Positions 18,451-27,836 of a stretch of DNA of 64,000 bases are shown piece by piece. The DNA is taken from positions 372,001 to 436,000 of the forward strand of contig NZ_CAHJXL010000002.1 in NCBI RefSeq assembly GCF_903645315.1, read 5' to 3'. The notes beneath the pieces were generated by a model, which saw only the letters and a program-made list of their open reading frames with translations, was not told where the DNA came from and did not search any database. The position numbers and the translations under genes are program-made. Source of the stretch: Victivallis sp. Marseille-Q1083 (GTDB taxonomy: Bacteria; Verrucomicrobiota; Lentisphaeria; Victivallales; Victivallaceae). Numbering within the stretch: the first letter of the stretch is position 1; the number at the start of each line of letters is the position of its first letter.

Positions 18451-19440
18451 TCATTCGGCCAGATGACGGTAATACCATTCGGCCGCCTGCCGGAGGCCGG
18501 TCTGAACATCGAATTGCGGCCGGTATCCGAGCAGCGTCCGGGCCTTGCCGATGTCCGCCAGCGAATGCGGAATGTCGCCGGGCCGCGGCGGGCCGTACTG
18601 CGGTTCGATGGCGACGACGGCCGGATCGAACCGGCCGAGCGAGTCGCGCAGAGCCTGGAAAAGCTGCAGCAGAGTGGTTCGTTCTCCGCCGGCGATGTTG
18701 TAGACGGTGTTGAGCGCTTCCGGGCATTCTGCCAGCAAAGCCAGTTCGTTGGCCTGCAGTACATTGTCGATGTAGGTGAAATCCCGGGAGTAACTGCCGT
18801 CGCCGTTGATGACCGGCGGCCGGTGTTGCAGCAGTGCGGCGGCGAATTTCGGTACCACCGCCGCATAGGCGCCTTGCGGGTCCTGCCGCCGGCCGAAGAC
18901 GTTGAAGTAGCGCAGGCCGATCGTTTCGATGCCGTAGAGTTCGGTGAAATTGGCGGCGAAAAGTTCGTCGACGTATTTGGTGATCGCGTACGGGCTCAAC
19001 GGCTTGCCGATGGTCTCCTCGCGTTTCGGCAGCGCCGGACTGTTGCCGTAGGTCGACGAGCTGGCGGCATATACGAACCGCTTGACCCCGGCGGCCTGGG
19101 CGGCGAAAAGCAAATTGACGAAACCGGAAACATTCACTTCCGTCGTGGTGACCGGATCCCGGAGCGAACGCGGCACCGAACCGAGCGCCGCTTCGTGCAG
19201 GATGTAATCGATGCCGTCGACCGCCCGGCGGCAAAGCTGCCGGTCGCGGATATCGCCTTCGAGCAGCCGGAACGCCGGGTGGGCGGCATACCCGGCCAGG
19301 TTGTCCCGCCGGCCGGTCATGAAGTTGTCGAGCGCGACGACTTCATTGTCCCGAGCCAGAAAATATTCGACCAGATTGGAACCGATGAAACCGGCACCGC
19401 CGGTGATCAGGATTCGGGCATGGCGCAGGGAGTGTTCCAT
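18451..19440 (-). CDS. UDP-N-acetylglucosamine/UDP-hexuronate C4-epimerase (WbpP/VipB-like)
   Basis: Extended short-chain dehydrogenase that inverts C4 of a UDP-sugar using bound NAD. The Rossmann motif GGAGFIGSNLVEYF lies near residues 14-27, the serine block is AASSSTYGNS, and the catalytic YxxxK is in YAITKYVDE. The combination SSSTYG plus PLSPYAITK is characteristic of WbpP/VipB enzymes acting on N-acetylated UDP-sugars. The start ATG is 19440; the open frame extends into the dehydrogenase gene upstream but the Rossmann fold begins here. It is four bases downstream of the UDP-sugar dehydrogenase, and together they would interconvert UDP-GlcNAc, UDP-GalNAc and their uronates. Confidence 0.85.
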   Translation of the reverse strand: MEHSLRHARILITGGAGFIGSNLVEYFLARDNEVVALDNFMTGRRDNLAGYAAHPAFRLLEGDIRDRQLCRRAVDGIDYILHEAALGSVPRSLRDPVTTTEVNVSGFVNLLFAAQAAGVKRFVYAASSSTYGNSPALPKREETIGKPLSPYAITKYVDELFAANFTELYGIETIGLRYFNVFGRRQDPQGAYAAVVPKFAAALLQHRPPVINGDGSYSRDFTYIDNVLQANELALLAECPEALNTVYNIAGGERTTLLQLFQALRDSLGRFDPAVVAIEPQYGPPRPGDIPHSLADIGKARTLLGYRPQFDVQTGLRQAAEWYYRHLAE

Positions 19441-19444
19441 CGCT

Positions 19445-20737
19445 TTACAGCCTTCCGTCGGTCCACTCTTTGGGCAGAACCCCTTTGATATCGTAGATGA
19501 CCGTCTGCGGATTGCCGAATTGCCGGACGTCCAGAGCGGTGAATTCGCGGTGCGCCACCGCCAGTACGATGGCGTCGTAGCCGGCAACGGCCAACTCTTC
19601 CGGACATTGGGTCGAATGCAGCCGATATTCGCGTTCCACCTCTGCCGGCGCCGCCCACGGGTCGTAAACCGTCACCCGGCAGCCGAATTCCTCCAGTCCC
19701 CGGGCGACGTCGACCGCATGTGAATTGCGGATGTCCGGACAGTTCTCCTTGAAGGTGATTCCCAGCAGCAGCACTTTGGCGCCGGAGATCCGCTGTTCCT
19801 TGCGGATCATCAGCTTGACGATCTCCACGGCGATATATTTGCCCATGCCGTCGTTGATGTGCCGGCCGGCCAGGATGACTTCCGGCAGATAGCCGAGCGC
19901 CTGGGCTTTGTGAGTCAGATAATACGGATCGACGCCGATGCAGTGACCGCCGACCAGCCCCGGCTTGAAATTCAGAAAATTCCACTTGGTGCCGGCTGCT
20001 TCGAGCACTTCGTTGGTGTCGATGCCGATCAGATGGAAGATTTTGGCCAGTTCGTTGACAAAGGCGATGTTCAAATCGCGCTGCGAGTTCTCGATGACTT
20101 TGGCCGCTTCCGCCACCTTCAGACTGCTTACCCGGTAGGTCCCGGCGGTCAGAATGCGGTTGTACAAGGCATCGACGGCGTCGGCGGCTTCCGGCGTCGA
20201 GCCGGAGGTGATTTTCAGGATTTTCGTCAGCGTGTGTTCCTTGTCGCCGGGGTTGATGCGTTCCGGGCTGTAACCGCAGAAGAAATCCCGGTTGAATTTC
20301 AAGTTGCTGTATTTTTCCAGCACCGGTACGCACTCCTCTTCGGTACAGCCCGGATAGACGGTGCTTTCGTAAACGACGACGGCGCCGGGTTTCAGGGCCT
20401 TGCCGACCGTTTCGCTGGCCCGGAGCAGCGGCGTCAGGTTGGGACGGTTGTAGCGGTCGACCGGAGTCGGCACCGTGACGATGAAAATATCGCGGTCCCG
20501 CAGGCTGGCGGGGTCGTCTGAATAACGCAGCAGGCGGGCTGCCGCCAGGTCTTCCGCGGCGGTCTCCAGCGTCAGGTCGACGCCGTCGCGCAGCATTGCC
20601 AGGCGTTCCGGCTTGACATCGAACCCGACGGTATCGAATTGCCTGCCGAACTCCACCGCCAGCGGCAAGCCGACGTAGCCGAGGCCGATCACGCCGATTT
20701 TGATTTCGCCGGCATTGATTTTTCGTAACGTGTTCAC
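19445..20737 (-). CDS. UDP-N-acetyl-hexosamine 6-dehydrogenase (WbpO/WbpA/TviB-like)
   Basis: Oxidises the C6 alcohol of a UDP-HexNAc to the uronate with two NAD. Motifs: GVIGLGYVGLPLAVEFG near the N-terminus, VYESTVYPGCTEEECV, the hinge VAEAAKVIENSQRDLNIA, and the catalytic cysteine in GGHCIGVDPYYLTHKA, with GITFKENCPDIRNS in the third domain. I place the start at GTG 20737 because GGAG lies just upstream and because it overlaps the stop of the upstream fucose synthase gene as GTGA, a coupling arrangement. About 430 residues, normal for the family. With the neighbouring epimerase it should make UDP-GalNAcA or a related acidic sugar for a surface polysaccharide. Confidence 0.87.
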   Translation of the reverse strand: MNTLRKINAGEIKIGVIGLGYVGLPLAVEFGRQFDTVGFDVKPERLAMLRDGVDLTLETAAEDLAAARLLRYSDDPASLRDRDIFIVTVPTPVDRYNRPNLTPLLRASETVGKALKPGAVVVYESTVYPGCTEEECVPVLEKYSNLKFNRDFFCGYSPERINPGDKEHTLTKILKITSGSTPEAADAVDALYNRILTAGTYRVSSLKVAEAAKVIENSQRDLNIAFVNELAKIFHLIGIDTNEVLEAAGTKWNFLNFKPGLVGGHCIGVDPYYLTHKAQALGYLPEVILAGRHINDGMGKYIAVEIVKLMIRKEQRISGAKVLLLGITFKENCPDIRNSHAVDVARGLEEFGCRVTVYDPWAAPAEVEREYRLHSTQCPEELAVAGYDAIVLAVAHREFTALDVRQFGNPQTVIYDIKGVLPKEWTDGRL

Positions 20738-21729
20738 TTCTCCAGCTCCGTTTCTCGATGGTGATTTTTGCTTGCTGAAACATTGTTTCCGGTTCCGGCC
20801 AGGCCGCGGTATTCGGCAATGGTCCGGCGGATGCCTTCCGCCAGCGAAACCGCCGGCCGCCAGCCCAGCGCCCCGGCTTTGGAACTGTCCAGCAATTTGC
20901 GCGGCATGCCGTCCGGTTTGGCCGGGTCCCAATTGATGGTGCCGCGGAAGCCGGCGGCGGCGGCGATCAATCCAGCCAGTTTCCGGATGCTCAACTCCTC
21001 GCCGGAACCAATGTTGACGAACTCCGGATCGTCATGATGCTGCAGGAAAAAGTAGACCGCTTCGGCCAGGTCGTCGACGTGCAGGAATTCCCGCAGCGGA
21101 GCGCCGCTGCCCCACAGCGTCACCGCCGGCACTCCCCGGTCGGCCGCTTCGACGAACCGGCGGACCAGCGCCGGAAAGACGTGCGAAGCGACCGGATCGT
21201 AATTGTCGTTGGTACCGTAGAGATTGCAGGGCATCAGGCTGATGGTGTTGAATCCGTACTGCCGGGTCAGATAACGGCACAATTTGTAACCGGCGATTTT
21301 GGCCAGGGCGTAGCCCTCATTGGTCGGTTCCAGCGGGCCGCCGAGCAGATACTCCTCTTTGATCGGCTGCGGGCAGGCGCGCGGATAGATGCAACTGCTG
21401 CCGAGGAAACAGAGTTTTTTGACTCCGTGCCGGAAAGCGGCCATGATGACGTTATTCTGAATTTCCAGGTTGTCGAGCAGGAATTCGGCCGGCTGGGTCA
21501 GGTTGGCCTGGATGCCGCCGACCCTGGCCGCCGCCAGGACGACATAATCGATCGGGTTGGCGGCGAAAAACGCTTCGACGGCCTGCCGGTCGCGCAAATC
21601 CAACTCCCGGCGGGTTCTGGTCAGCAGCTTCTGGTAACCGCCCCGGCGGAAACGGCGCTCGACGGCGCTGCCGACCATGCCGCGGTGACCGGCGATATAG
21701 ATGGCGGCGTGACGGGGAATCGTTTCCAT
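20734..21729 (-). CDS. fcl: GDP-L-fucose synthase
   Basis: Epimerase/reductase that turns GDP-4-keto-6-deoxy-mannose into GDP-L-fucose with NADPH. The N-terminal IYIAGHRGMVGSAVERR is diagnostic, with VLAAARVGGIQAN, the serine block FLGSSCIYPR and the catalytic Tyr-Lys in EGYALAKIAGYK. The ATG at 21729 is six bases after the gmd stop, as expected for the partner gene. About 331 residues, slightly longer than E. coli Fcl owing to a polar C-terminal tail. Its stop overlaps the start of the next gene. Together with gmd and the manC gene across the divergent promoter it gives a complete route from mannose-1-phosphate to GDP-fucose. Confidence 0.92.
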   Translation of the reverse strand: METIPRHAAIYIAGHRGMVGSAVERRFRRGGYQKLLTRTRRELDLRDRQAVEAFFAANPIDYVVLAAARVGGIQANLTQPAEFLLDNLEIQNNVIMAAFRHGVKKLCFLGSSCIYPRACPQPIKEEYLLGGPLEPTNEGYALAKIAGYKLCRYLTRQYGFNTISLMPCNLYGTNDNYDPVASHVFPALVRRFVEAADRGVPAVTLWGSGAPLREFLHVDDLAEAVYFFLQHHDDPEFVNIGSGEELSIRKLAGLIAAAAGFRGTINWDPAKPDGMPRKLLDSSKAGALGWRPAVSLAEGIRRTIAEYRGLAGTGNNVSASKNHHRETELEK

Positions 21730-21734
21730 AGAAT

Positions 21735-22790
21735 TTAAAATCCCAGTTCGTATTTCGGGTTGTCTAGCAGCCGCAGGTCCGCTGTCGTCATGATTTCGAC
21801 CAGTTGGTTGAATTTGACCGTCGGCGTCCAGTTGAGTTGGCGTTTGGCTTTGCCGGCGTCGCCGAGCAGGCGTTCCACTTCCGCCGGCCGGAAATAACGC
21901 GGATCGACCCGGACCACCGTCTGGCCGGTGGTGGTGTCGATGCCGATTTCGTCGACACCGCAATTGCGCCACTCCACCGGCCGGCCGACCAGCGCGAAGG
22001 ATTTCTCGATGAATTCGCGGACCGTGTGCATTTCGCCGGTCGCCGCAACGTAGTCATCCGGCTCCTCCTGCTGCAGCATCAGCCACATCATCTTGACGTA
22101 ATCCGGCGCGAAGCCCCAGTCGCGGCCGACATCCAGGTTGCCGATGTACAAGCATTCCTGCAACTGGCGGTGAATCCGGGCGACTGCCATGGTAATTTTG
22201 CGGGTGACGAAAGTTTCGCCGCGGCGCGGCGACTCGTGATTGAACAGGATGCCGTTGCTGGCGTGCAGCCCGTAGGCCTCCCGGTAGTTGCGGGTGATCC
22301 AGAAGGCGTATTGTTTGGCCACCGCATAGGGCGACCGCGGCGCGAACGGCGTCGTTTCCGACTGCGGTATTTCGAGCACCTGTCCGAACAGTTCCGAGGT
22401 CGAAGCCTGATAGAAACGGGTGCGGACTCCGGTGGCGCGGATGGCGTCCAGCAGGCGCAGCGTCCCGACCGCATCGACGTCGGTGGTGTATTCCGGCAGT
22501 TCGAAGGAGACCTGAACGTGGGATTGGGCGCCGAGGTTGTAAATTTCATCCGGCTGGATTTCGCCGATCAGCCGGGTCAGGTTGCTTGAGGCGGTCAAAT
22601 CGCCGTAGTGCAGAAACAGCCGGACATTTTCTTCGTGCTGGTCCTGGTACAAATGGTCGATGCGCGCCGTGTTGAACGAGCTGGCGCGCCGGATGATGCC
22701 GTGGACCTCGTAGCCCTTCTGCAGCAGCAGCTCCGCCAGATAAGAGCCGTCCTGACCGGTAATGCCGGTGAGCAAAGCCCGCTTGGTCAT
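21735..22790 (-). CDS. gmd: GDP-mannose 4,6-dehydratase
   Basis: First enzyme of GDP-L-fucose synthesis; removes water from GDP-mannose. The Rossmann motif is [18 protein letters not shown], followed by [17 protein letters not shown], which is specific to Gmd. The catalytic region has STSELFG and [10 protein letters not shown], and [17 protein letters not shown] is the substrate lid. 351 residues, full length. A good ribosome site (GGAAGGAGAA, complement just right of 22790) supports the start. First gene of the minus-strand operon gmd, fcl, dehydrogenase, epimerase. Divergent from manC, so GDP-mannose supply and use are controlled from one 182-base gap. Confidence 0.95.
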   Translation of the reverse strand: MTKRALLTGITGQDGSYLAELLLQKGYEVHGIIRRASSFNTARIDHLYQDQHEENVRLFLHYGDLTASSNLTRLIGEIQPDEIYNLGAQSHVQVSFELPEYTTDVDAVGTLRLLDAIRATGVRTRFYQASTSELFGQVLEIPQSETTPFAPRSPYAVAKQYAFWITRNYREAYGLHASNGILFNHESPRRGETFVTRKITMAVARIHRQLQECLYIGNLDVGRDWGFAPDYVKMMWLMLQQEEPDDYVAATGEMHTVREFIEKSFALVGRPVEWRNCGVDEIGIDTTTGQTVVRVDPRYFRPAEVERLLGDAGKAKRQLNWTPTVKFNQLVEIMTTADLRLLDNPKYELGF

Positions 22791-22972
22791 AAAATCGTTC
22801 TCCTTCCTGTTTTCACACTGCTTAATGTATCACGGCCGGCGGGGACAGTCAAGGCGGCGAGGAACAATTGAACCGCTCCGTGATTGGCAATCTCCGGCAG
22901 CCGCGTGTATATTTTGATTTCAGATACCGTTGAGCAGGGATGGAATGAACGAAACAGAAGTGGAGAAATATA

Positions 22973-24028
22973 ATGAATTTATATGCGGTGATCATGGCCG
23001 GCGGGCGCGGCGAGCGTTTCTGGCCGCTCGGCCGGCGGGATACGCCGAAACAGTTGCTGAAGCTGACTTGCGACAACAGCATGCTGGAGGAGACGGTGCT
23101 GCGTTTGCTGCCGTTGTTGAAGCCGGAAAATATCCTGGTGGTCACCAACCGGCAGTACGTCCGGCAGATTCAGCAGTTGCTGCCGATTCCGGAGGAGAAC
23201 GTCATCGGCGAACCGATCGGCCGCGATACGGCGCCGTGCGTGGCACTGGCGGCCGGAATGATACTGCGCCGGTCCGGCGGTCCGGCGACGATGATCATGC
23301 TGCCGGCCGACCAGGCCATCCGGCCGGCCAAGCTGCTGCAGCGGACCTTGCAGACGGCCGCGGACGCGGCGCAAAGCGGCGCGCTGGTGACCATCGGCAT
23401 CCGGCCGACCGAAGCGGCGACCGGTTACGGCTATATTCAGCTGGGACCGCATCTCGGCGGGGATTTGTACCAGGTCGACGGTTTCCGGGAGAAGCCGGGC
23501 AGAGAATTGGCCGAACAGTTTCTGGCGGCCGGTAACTTCCGCTGGAACAGCGGTATTTTCGTCTGGACGGTGGAGGCGATTGTCCGGGCGTTCGGTGAAT
23601 GTTGCCCGGCCTTGCGGCTATTGACCGAACGCTTGGCCTCGGCGCCGGACCCGGCGGCGGTCATCGAACGGGAATTCCCGCGCAGTCCGAAAATTTCCAT
23701 CGACTACGCGGTGATGGAAAATGCCGAAAATATCCAGATGGTCGACGGCCGTTTCGACTGGGATGATGTCGGCAGTTGGAAGGCGCTGCGCAAACAGTTC
23801 AAATCCGACCCGGCCGGCAACGTCTGCCGCGGCCCGGTGGTGACGCTCGGCAGCGAGGACTGCATTCTGATCAGTGAGCCGGACCATCTGCTCGGCGTCG
23901 TCGGCGTCCGCGATCTGGTCGTCGTCAAGGCGGGCAATGCGACGCTGGTTTGCCCGGTCGAACAGGTGCAGCAGGTGAAGGTGCTGGTGCAGCAGATCGC
24001 CGAGCGCCAGTTGGACGAATATCTGTGA
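22973..24028 (+). CDS. manC: Mannose-1-phosphate guanylyltransferase
   Basis: Makes GDP-mannose from mannose-1-phosphate and GTP in the cytoplasm. The nucleotidyltransferase signature AVIMAGGRGERFWPLGRRDT with PKQLLKL is at residues 5-31. Further marks are MLPADQAI, FREKPG (sugar-phosphate binding), WNSGIFVW and RFDWDDVGSWKAL. It has 351 residues and lacks the C-terminal phosphomannose isomerase domain found in the longer bifunctional enzymes. GGAG lies eight bases before the ATG. It feeds the divergent gmd and fcl genes. Confidence 0.93.
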   Translation: MNLYAVIMAGGRGERFWPLGRRDTPKQLLKLTCDNSMLEETVLRLLPLLKPENILVVTNRQYVRQIQQLLPIPEENVIGEPIGRDTAPCVALAAGMILRRSGGPATMIMLPADQAIRPAKLLQRTLQTAADAAQSGALVTIGIRPTEAATGYGYIQLGPHLGGDLYQVDGFREKPGRELAEQFLAAGNFRWNSGIFVWTVEAIVRAFGECCPALRLLTERLASAPDPAAVIEREFPRSPKISIDYAVMENAENIQMVDGRFDWDDVGSWKALRKQFKSDPAGNVCRGPVVTLGSEDCILISEPDHLLGVVGVRDLVVVKAGNATLVCPVEQVQQVKVLVQQIAERQLDEYL

Positions 24029-24258
24029 CCGTTGCCGGCCGGTGATATGAAAATGATAAAATTTAATCGCGACTGGACTGGAAAACATTCATAAAGGAGT
24101 TAAATTACTCCGTTTTGTTGTTTTCAGAGACTTTGGATCGACTGAAAGACTTTTTCGCAGATTTATCTGATTGGAAGGAAATGGTTTGGCGCGGAGGCGG
24201 GCCGACGGACTGAAAAAGGACGGCCGGACCTCCGTCAACCAGGGAAATGCAGTGATTT

Positions 24259-25629
24259 ATGGGTAAGAATATTTTGTGTATTGGCGCCGGTTACGTCGGC
24301 GGCCCGACCATGGCGGTGATTGCCGACCGGTGTCCCGACTACAAAGTGACCGTCGTCGATATCAACGCCGACCGGATCGCGGCATGGAATTCTCCGCAGT
24401 TGCCGATTTACGAACCGGGGTTGGAAGACGTGGTGGCGCGCTGCCGCAACCGCAATTTGTTTTATTCGACCGATGTCGCCGGGGGGATCCGGGAGGCGGA
24501 CATCATTTTCGTCAGCGTCAACACGCCGACGAAGACTTTCGGCGCCGGCGCCGGCCGGGCGGCCGATCTGCAGTATCTGGAGAAAACCGCCCGCAGCATC
24601 GTCGAATATGCCGACCGCGATAAAATCGTCGTCGAAAAAAGCACGCTGCCGGTGCGGACCGCCCAAGCGATGAGCCGGATTCTGCACTCCAACACCAAAG
24701 GGTTGAAATTCCAGATCATTTCGAATCCGGAATTTCTGGCCGAAGGGACGGCGATCAACGATCTGCAGAATCCGGACCGGGTGCTGATCGGCGGTATGGA
24801 AACGCCGGAAGGACAGCGGGCGATTGAGGAAGTGGCGGCGATCTATGCCAACTGGGTGCCGCGGGAGAAGATCATCACCACCAATTTGTGGTCGAGCGAA
24901 TTGACCAAGCTGGTTTCCAATGCGCTGCTGGCCCAGCGGGTTTCGTCGGTGAACAGCATTGCAGCATTGTGCGAAAAGACCGAGGCGAACATCACCGAGG
25001 TGGCCGCCGCCGCCGGCCGGGACAGCCGGATCGGTCCGAAATTCCTCAAAGCCAGCGTCGGCTTCGGCGGCTCCTGCTTCAAAAAGGATATTCTGAATCT
25101 GGTTTATCTGTGCGGTTACTACGGTTTGCCGGAAGTGGCGGAGTACTGGGAGCAGGTGGTCAGGATGAATGATTTCCAGGCGCGGCGCTTTGTCAGCAAT
25201 ATGTTGTCGGCGATGTTCAATACGGTGGCCGACAAGAAAATCGCCATTCTCGGTTTTGCGTTCAAGGCGGATACCGGCGATACGCGGGAATCTCCGGCGA
25301 TCGCGGTTTGCCGGCAGTTGCTCGAAGAGCACGCCCGGCTGGCGATCTTCGATCCGAAGGCGCTGGAGAATGCCAAACTGGACCTGGCCGGGGAATGCGG
25401 AGAGATCACTTATTGCCGGTCGCCTTACGAGGCGGTCGAAGGGGCTCACGCCGTCGCGGTGCTGACCGAATGGGCCTGCTTCCGCGAACTGGATTACCGG
25501 CGGATTTTCGATCTGATGGAAAAACCGGCTTTCCTGTTCGACGGCCGGAATCTTTTGGACCACCAGACACTTTATCGGATCGGCTTCAATATCTATCCGA
25601 TCGGGCAGAAGGCATTGACTCATTTTTAA
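24259..25629 (+). CDS. ugd: UDP-glucose 6-dehydrogenase, animal-type
   Basis: Converts UDP-glucose to UDP-glucuronate with two NAD. The protein is 456 residues and reads like the eukaryotic enzyme rather than the short bacterial one: [19 protein letters not shown] at the start, [26 protein letters not shown], and the catalytic cysteine in [30 protein letters not shown] marks the UDP-binding domain. No strong ribosome site is seen before the ATG at 24259. The 230-base gap upstream contains only a weak GGAGT/ACTCC hairpin near 24096-24111. The kinase-like gene follows after 17 bases. It supplies glucuronate for the same surface glycans as the preceding cluster. Confidence 0.9.
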   Translation: MGKNILCIGAGYVGGPTMAVIADRCPDYKVTVVDINADRIAAWNSPQLPIYEPGLEDVVARCRNRNLFYSTDVAGGIREADIIFVSVNTPTKTFGAGAGRAADLQYLEKTARSIVEYADRDKIVVEKSTLPVRTAQAMSRILHSNTKGLKFQIISNPEFLAEGTAINDLQNPDRVLIGGMETPEGQRAIEEVAAIYANWVPREKIITTNLWSSELTKLVSNALLAQRVSSVNSIAALCEKTEANITEVAAAAGRDSRIGPKFLKASVGFGGSCFKKDILNLVYLCGYYGLPEVAEYWEQVVRMNDFQARRFVSNMLSAMFNTVADKKIAILGFAFKADTGDTRESPAIAVCRQLLEEHARLAIFDPKALENAKLDLAGECGEITYCRSPYEAVEGAHAVAVLTEWACFRELDYRRIFDLMEKPAFLFDGRNLLDHQTLYRIGFNIYPIGQKALTHF

Positions 25630-25646
25630 AGGGGAATCGTTCCAGG

Positions 25647-26747
25647 ATGCGCACACAGGGAGAAATCAGGAATATTTGTGCGAAATTTGTCGTATACGGC
25701 GACTTTCTGGTGGCGGTGCCGTTCGGTACCGGCCACATCAACGACACTTATCAGGTTACTTACGATCAGGGCGGCATCCGGCTGCACTATACGCTGCAGC
25801 GGATCAATCATATGGTTTTTACCGATCCGCGCCGGGTGATGGAGAACATCGACCGGGTAACGCAGCATCTGTTGCGCAAAATTCACCAGAAACGGGTGGA
25901 GACCCGGCGCCGGACAGTGCGTTTGCTGCGCACTTTTGCCGACCTTCCTTACGTACAGGCCGACGACGGCACCTTCTGGCGGATGTATATTTTTGTCGAA
26001 CACGCCAGAAGTTATGACGTGCTGGAAAATGAGGCGCAGGCGTTCTGCATCGCCAAAGCCTTCGGCGAATTTCAGTGCGATTTGACCGATTTGCCGGGGC
26101 CGCGGCTGCACGAGACGATTCCGGACTTTCACAATACGCCGCGGCGGATCGAGCACTTGGAAAAGGCGTTGAAAGAAGACCGGGCCGGCCGGGCCAAAGA
26201 GGTGCAGCGTGAAGTCGATTTCATCATGCAGCGCAAGGATGAGACCGGATTGCTGTTGAAATTGAACGCCTCCGGCGATATTCCGGAGCGCATCACCCAC
26301 AATGACACCAAAGCCAACAATATTCTGATCGACGATTTGAGTGGAGAAGGCATCTGCGTCATCGACCTGGATACGGTGATGCCCGGATTGGCGCTGTACG
26401 ACTTCGGCGACATGGTCCGCTCCGGCACGACGCCGGCGGAAGAGGATGAAGTCGATTTGAGCAAGGTTTATATGCAGTATTCGATGTTCGAAGCGCTGCT
26501 GCGCGGTTTTTTCAGCAGTTGCCGCGAGTTCCTGACCGAAGCCGAGCGGGAATACCTGCCTTTTTCCGGTAAATTGATCACCCTGGAAATCGGCATCCGT
26601 TTCCTGACCGATTACCTGAACGGCGATGTTTATTTCAAAATACGGCGTCCCGGCCAGAATCTCGACCGCTGCCGCAACCAGTTGAAGCTGGTTGTGTCGA
26701 TGGAAGAGCAGATGGACCGGATGCTGGGGCTGTTGAATACGCTGTAA
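25647..26747 (+). CDS. Aminoglycoside-phosphotransferase-fold sugar kinase, N-acetylhexosamine 1-kinase-like
   Basis: About 366 residues of the APH/choline kinase fold. The family marks are GTGHINDTYQV in the glycine-rich lobe, the catalytic loop ITHNDTKANNILID (the N-acetylhexosamine kinase variant of HxDxxxxN), and VIDLDTVMPGLALYDFGDMVR carrying the metal-binding Asp. This combination matches NahK-type enzymes, which phosphorylate GlcNAc/GalNAc at C1. The open frame extends over 100 codons upstream through ugd, but the ATG at 25647 is where homology-like sequence begins. In a nucleotide-sugar operon directly behind ugd, a salvage kinase that makes HexNAc-1-phosphate makes sense; that role is inference. 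Confidence 0.75.
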   Translation: MRTQGEIRNICAKFVVYGDFLVAVPFGTGHINDTYQVTYDQGGIRLHYTLQRINHMVFTDPRRVMENIDRVTQHLLRKIHQKRVETRRRTVRLLRTFADLPYVQADDGTFWRMYIFVEHARSYDVLENEAQAFCIAKAFGEFQCDLTDLPGPRLHETIPDFHNTPRRIEHLEKALKEDRAGRAKEVQREVDFIMQRKDETGLLLKLNASGDIPERITHNDTKANNILIDDLSGEGICVIDLDTVMPGLALYDFGDMVRSGTTPAEEDEVDLSKVYMQYSMFEALLRGFFSSCREFLTEAEREYLPFSGKLITLEIGIRFLTDYLNGDVYFKIRRPGQNLDRCRNQLKLVVSMEEQMDRMLGLLNTL

Positions 26748-26756
26748 TGAGGCAAA

Positions 26757-26794
26757 GTTTGGGAAACGCCGCCTCAAAGCGGCAGCGTTTCCCA
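26757..26794. terminator. Hairpin between convergent genes, bidirectional terminator candidate
   Basis: TTTGGGAAACGCCGC pairs with GCGGCAGCGTTTCCCA around a CTCAAA loop, with one bulged base. It lies between the kinase stop and the nucleoside hydrolase stop and overlaps the latter's last codons. No long T tract follows on either strand. Confidence 0.5.
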
Positions 26795-27757
26795 GGCGGG
26801 GAGCGTTGCTGCTGTCCGGCTTGGGGTGCCGGGAAGGGGCTGGCGCGACAGCAGGCGGGCGGCCAGAAAATTCCGGAATGCTTCCAGATCGTGCCAGGCC
26901 ACCGCCGTGTCGATCCGGTTGCCGGCCGCCGGCCGGACGACGGTATGGCCGTCATCGGTGACGGCCAGCGGCAAGGTTTTGAAGTGCAGGAAGCGGCGCG
27001 AGAAGGTCATCAGGGCCGCCACCGTATCGAATAGCGTGGAACTGCTCTGGTCGACCGGCCACGGCGCCTGCACTTCCCGGTGCCACAGGCGGTATTGACG
27101 GAAGAGGCTTTGCAGCAGCGGATCGGCGGAGTGGTACAAACGCCGGTAGAGTTCACCGTCGAGCCGGACGAGGCCGCAGGTGTCCAGCGGGGTGATGGCC
27201 ATTGAGCGCCACGGTGCCTGAAAGACTTTCCGGGCTGCTGCGACATCCATTTTGACATTGTACTCCGCGACCGGTCCGGGTTCGCCGCCGATGCCCTGGC
27301 GGATGCTGCCGTGCATGCCGACGAAATCTACTTTGCCGGCCAGGTCGGGCCGGCGTTCCAGCAGTTCGGCGACGTTGCTCAGCGCGGCGATGCCGGTCAG
27401 CGTCACCGGAGTTGGCTGTTCATCGATCAATTCGATCAGCGCGGCGATGCCGTCCGGATAGACTGTCCCGGCGTAATCGGCCAGATCGTCATCGGCGACA
27501 TAGGCGGCGACGGTCCGCCAGGCGGCTTCCGGCCGGGTCGGCCGGCCGATGCCGACCGGAATGTCGGTACGGCCGGCGATAGTGAGCATTTTGGCAGCGA
27601 TTTTGGCGCTGTAGGTGGTGTCGCCGGTGGCCGTCAATACCATTTTGAGTTCCACTTCCGGACAATTCAGCAGAAAAGCCAGCGCCCAGGCATCGTCGAT
27701 GTCGCCGCCGATGTCGGTATCGAGAATGACCGGGATCGGCTTCGGGTTTGAAAACAT
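26774..27757 (-). CDS. Inosine-uridine-preferring nucleoside hydrolase family protein
   Basis: Calcium-dependent N-ribohydrolase fold. The defining aspartate cluster is at the N-terminus: VILDTDIGGDIDDAWALAFLL (roughly residues 10-30). VLTATGDTTYSAKIAAKML and PVGIGRPT follow as in the family. 327 residues, full length. It is the last gene of a minus-strand set with a pseudopilin and a DUF4091 glycosidase, and no signal peptide is visible, so it is probably cytoplasmic. The usual role is cleavage of ribonucleosides to base and ribose. In Lentisphaerota and Planctomycetes members sit in carbohydrate loci, and the true substrate here may be another N-glycoside; that is inference. Confidence 0.85.
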   Translation of the reverse strand: MFSNPKPIPVILDTDIGGDIDDAWALAFLLNCPEVELKMVLTATGDTTYSAKIAAKMLTIAGRTDIPVGIGRPTRPEAAWRTVAAYVADDDLADYAGTVYPDGIAALIELIDEQPTPVTLTGIAALSNVAELLERRPDLAGKVDFVGMHGSIRQGIGGEPGPVAEYNVKMDVAAARKVFQAPWRSMAITPLDTCGLVRLDGELYRRLYHSADPLLQSLFRQYRLWHREVQAPWPVDQSSSTLFDTVAALMTFSRRFLHFKTLPLAVTDDGHTVVRPAAGNRIDTAVAWHDLEAFRNFLAARLLSRQPLPGTPSRTAATLPAWETLPL

Positions 27758-27796
27758 TGTTTTTGCGTCTTTCTTGGTTGGGTTGGATACAGGAGG

Positions 27797-27830
27797 AAAC
27801 TCTCCTGCACGGAAACCGGCAGGAGAGTTT
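27797..27830 (-). terminator. Strong intercistronic hairpin between glycosidase and nucleoside hydrolase genes
   Basis: AAACTCTCCTGC at 27797-27808 and GCAGGAGAGTTT at 27819-27830 form a perfect 12-bp stem with a 10-base loop. On the minus strand it begins six bases after the glycosidase stop. No T tract follows, so it may be an RNA-stability element or a leaky terminator rather than a true end. Confidence 0.6.
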
Positions 27831-27836
27831 GAGCGA

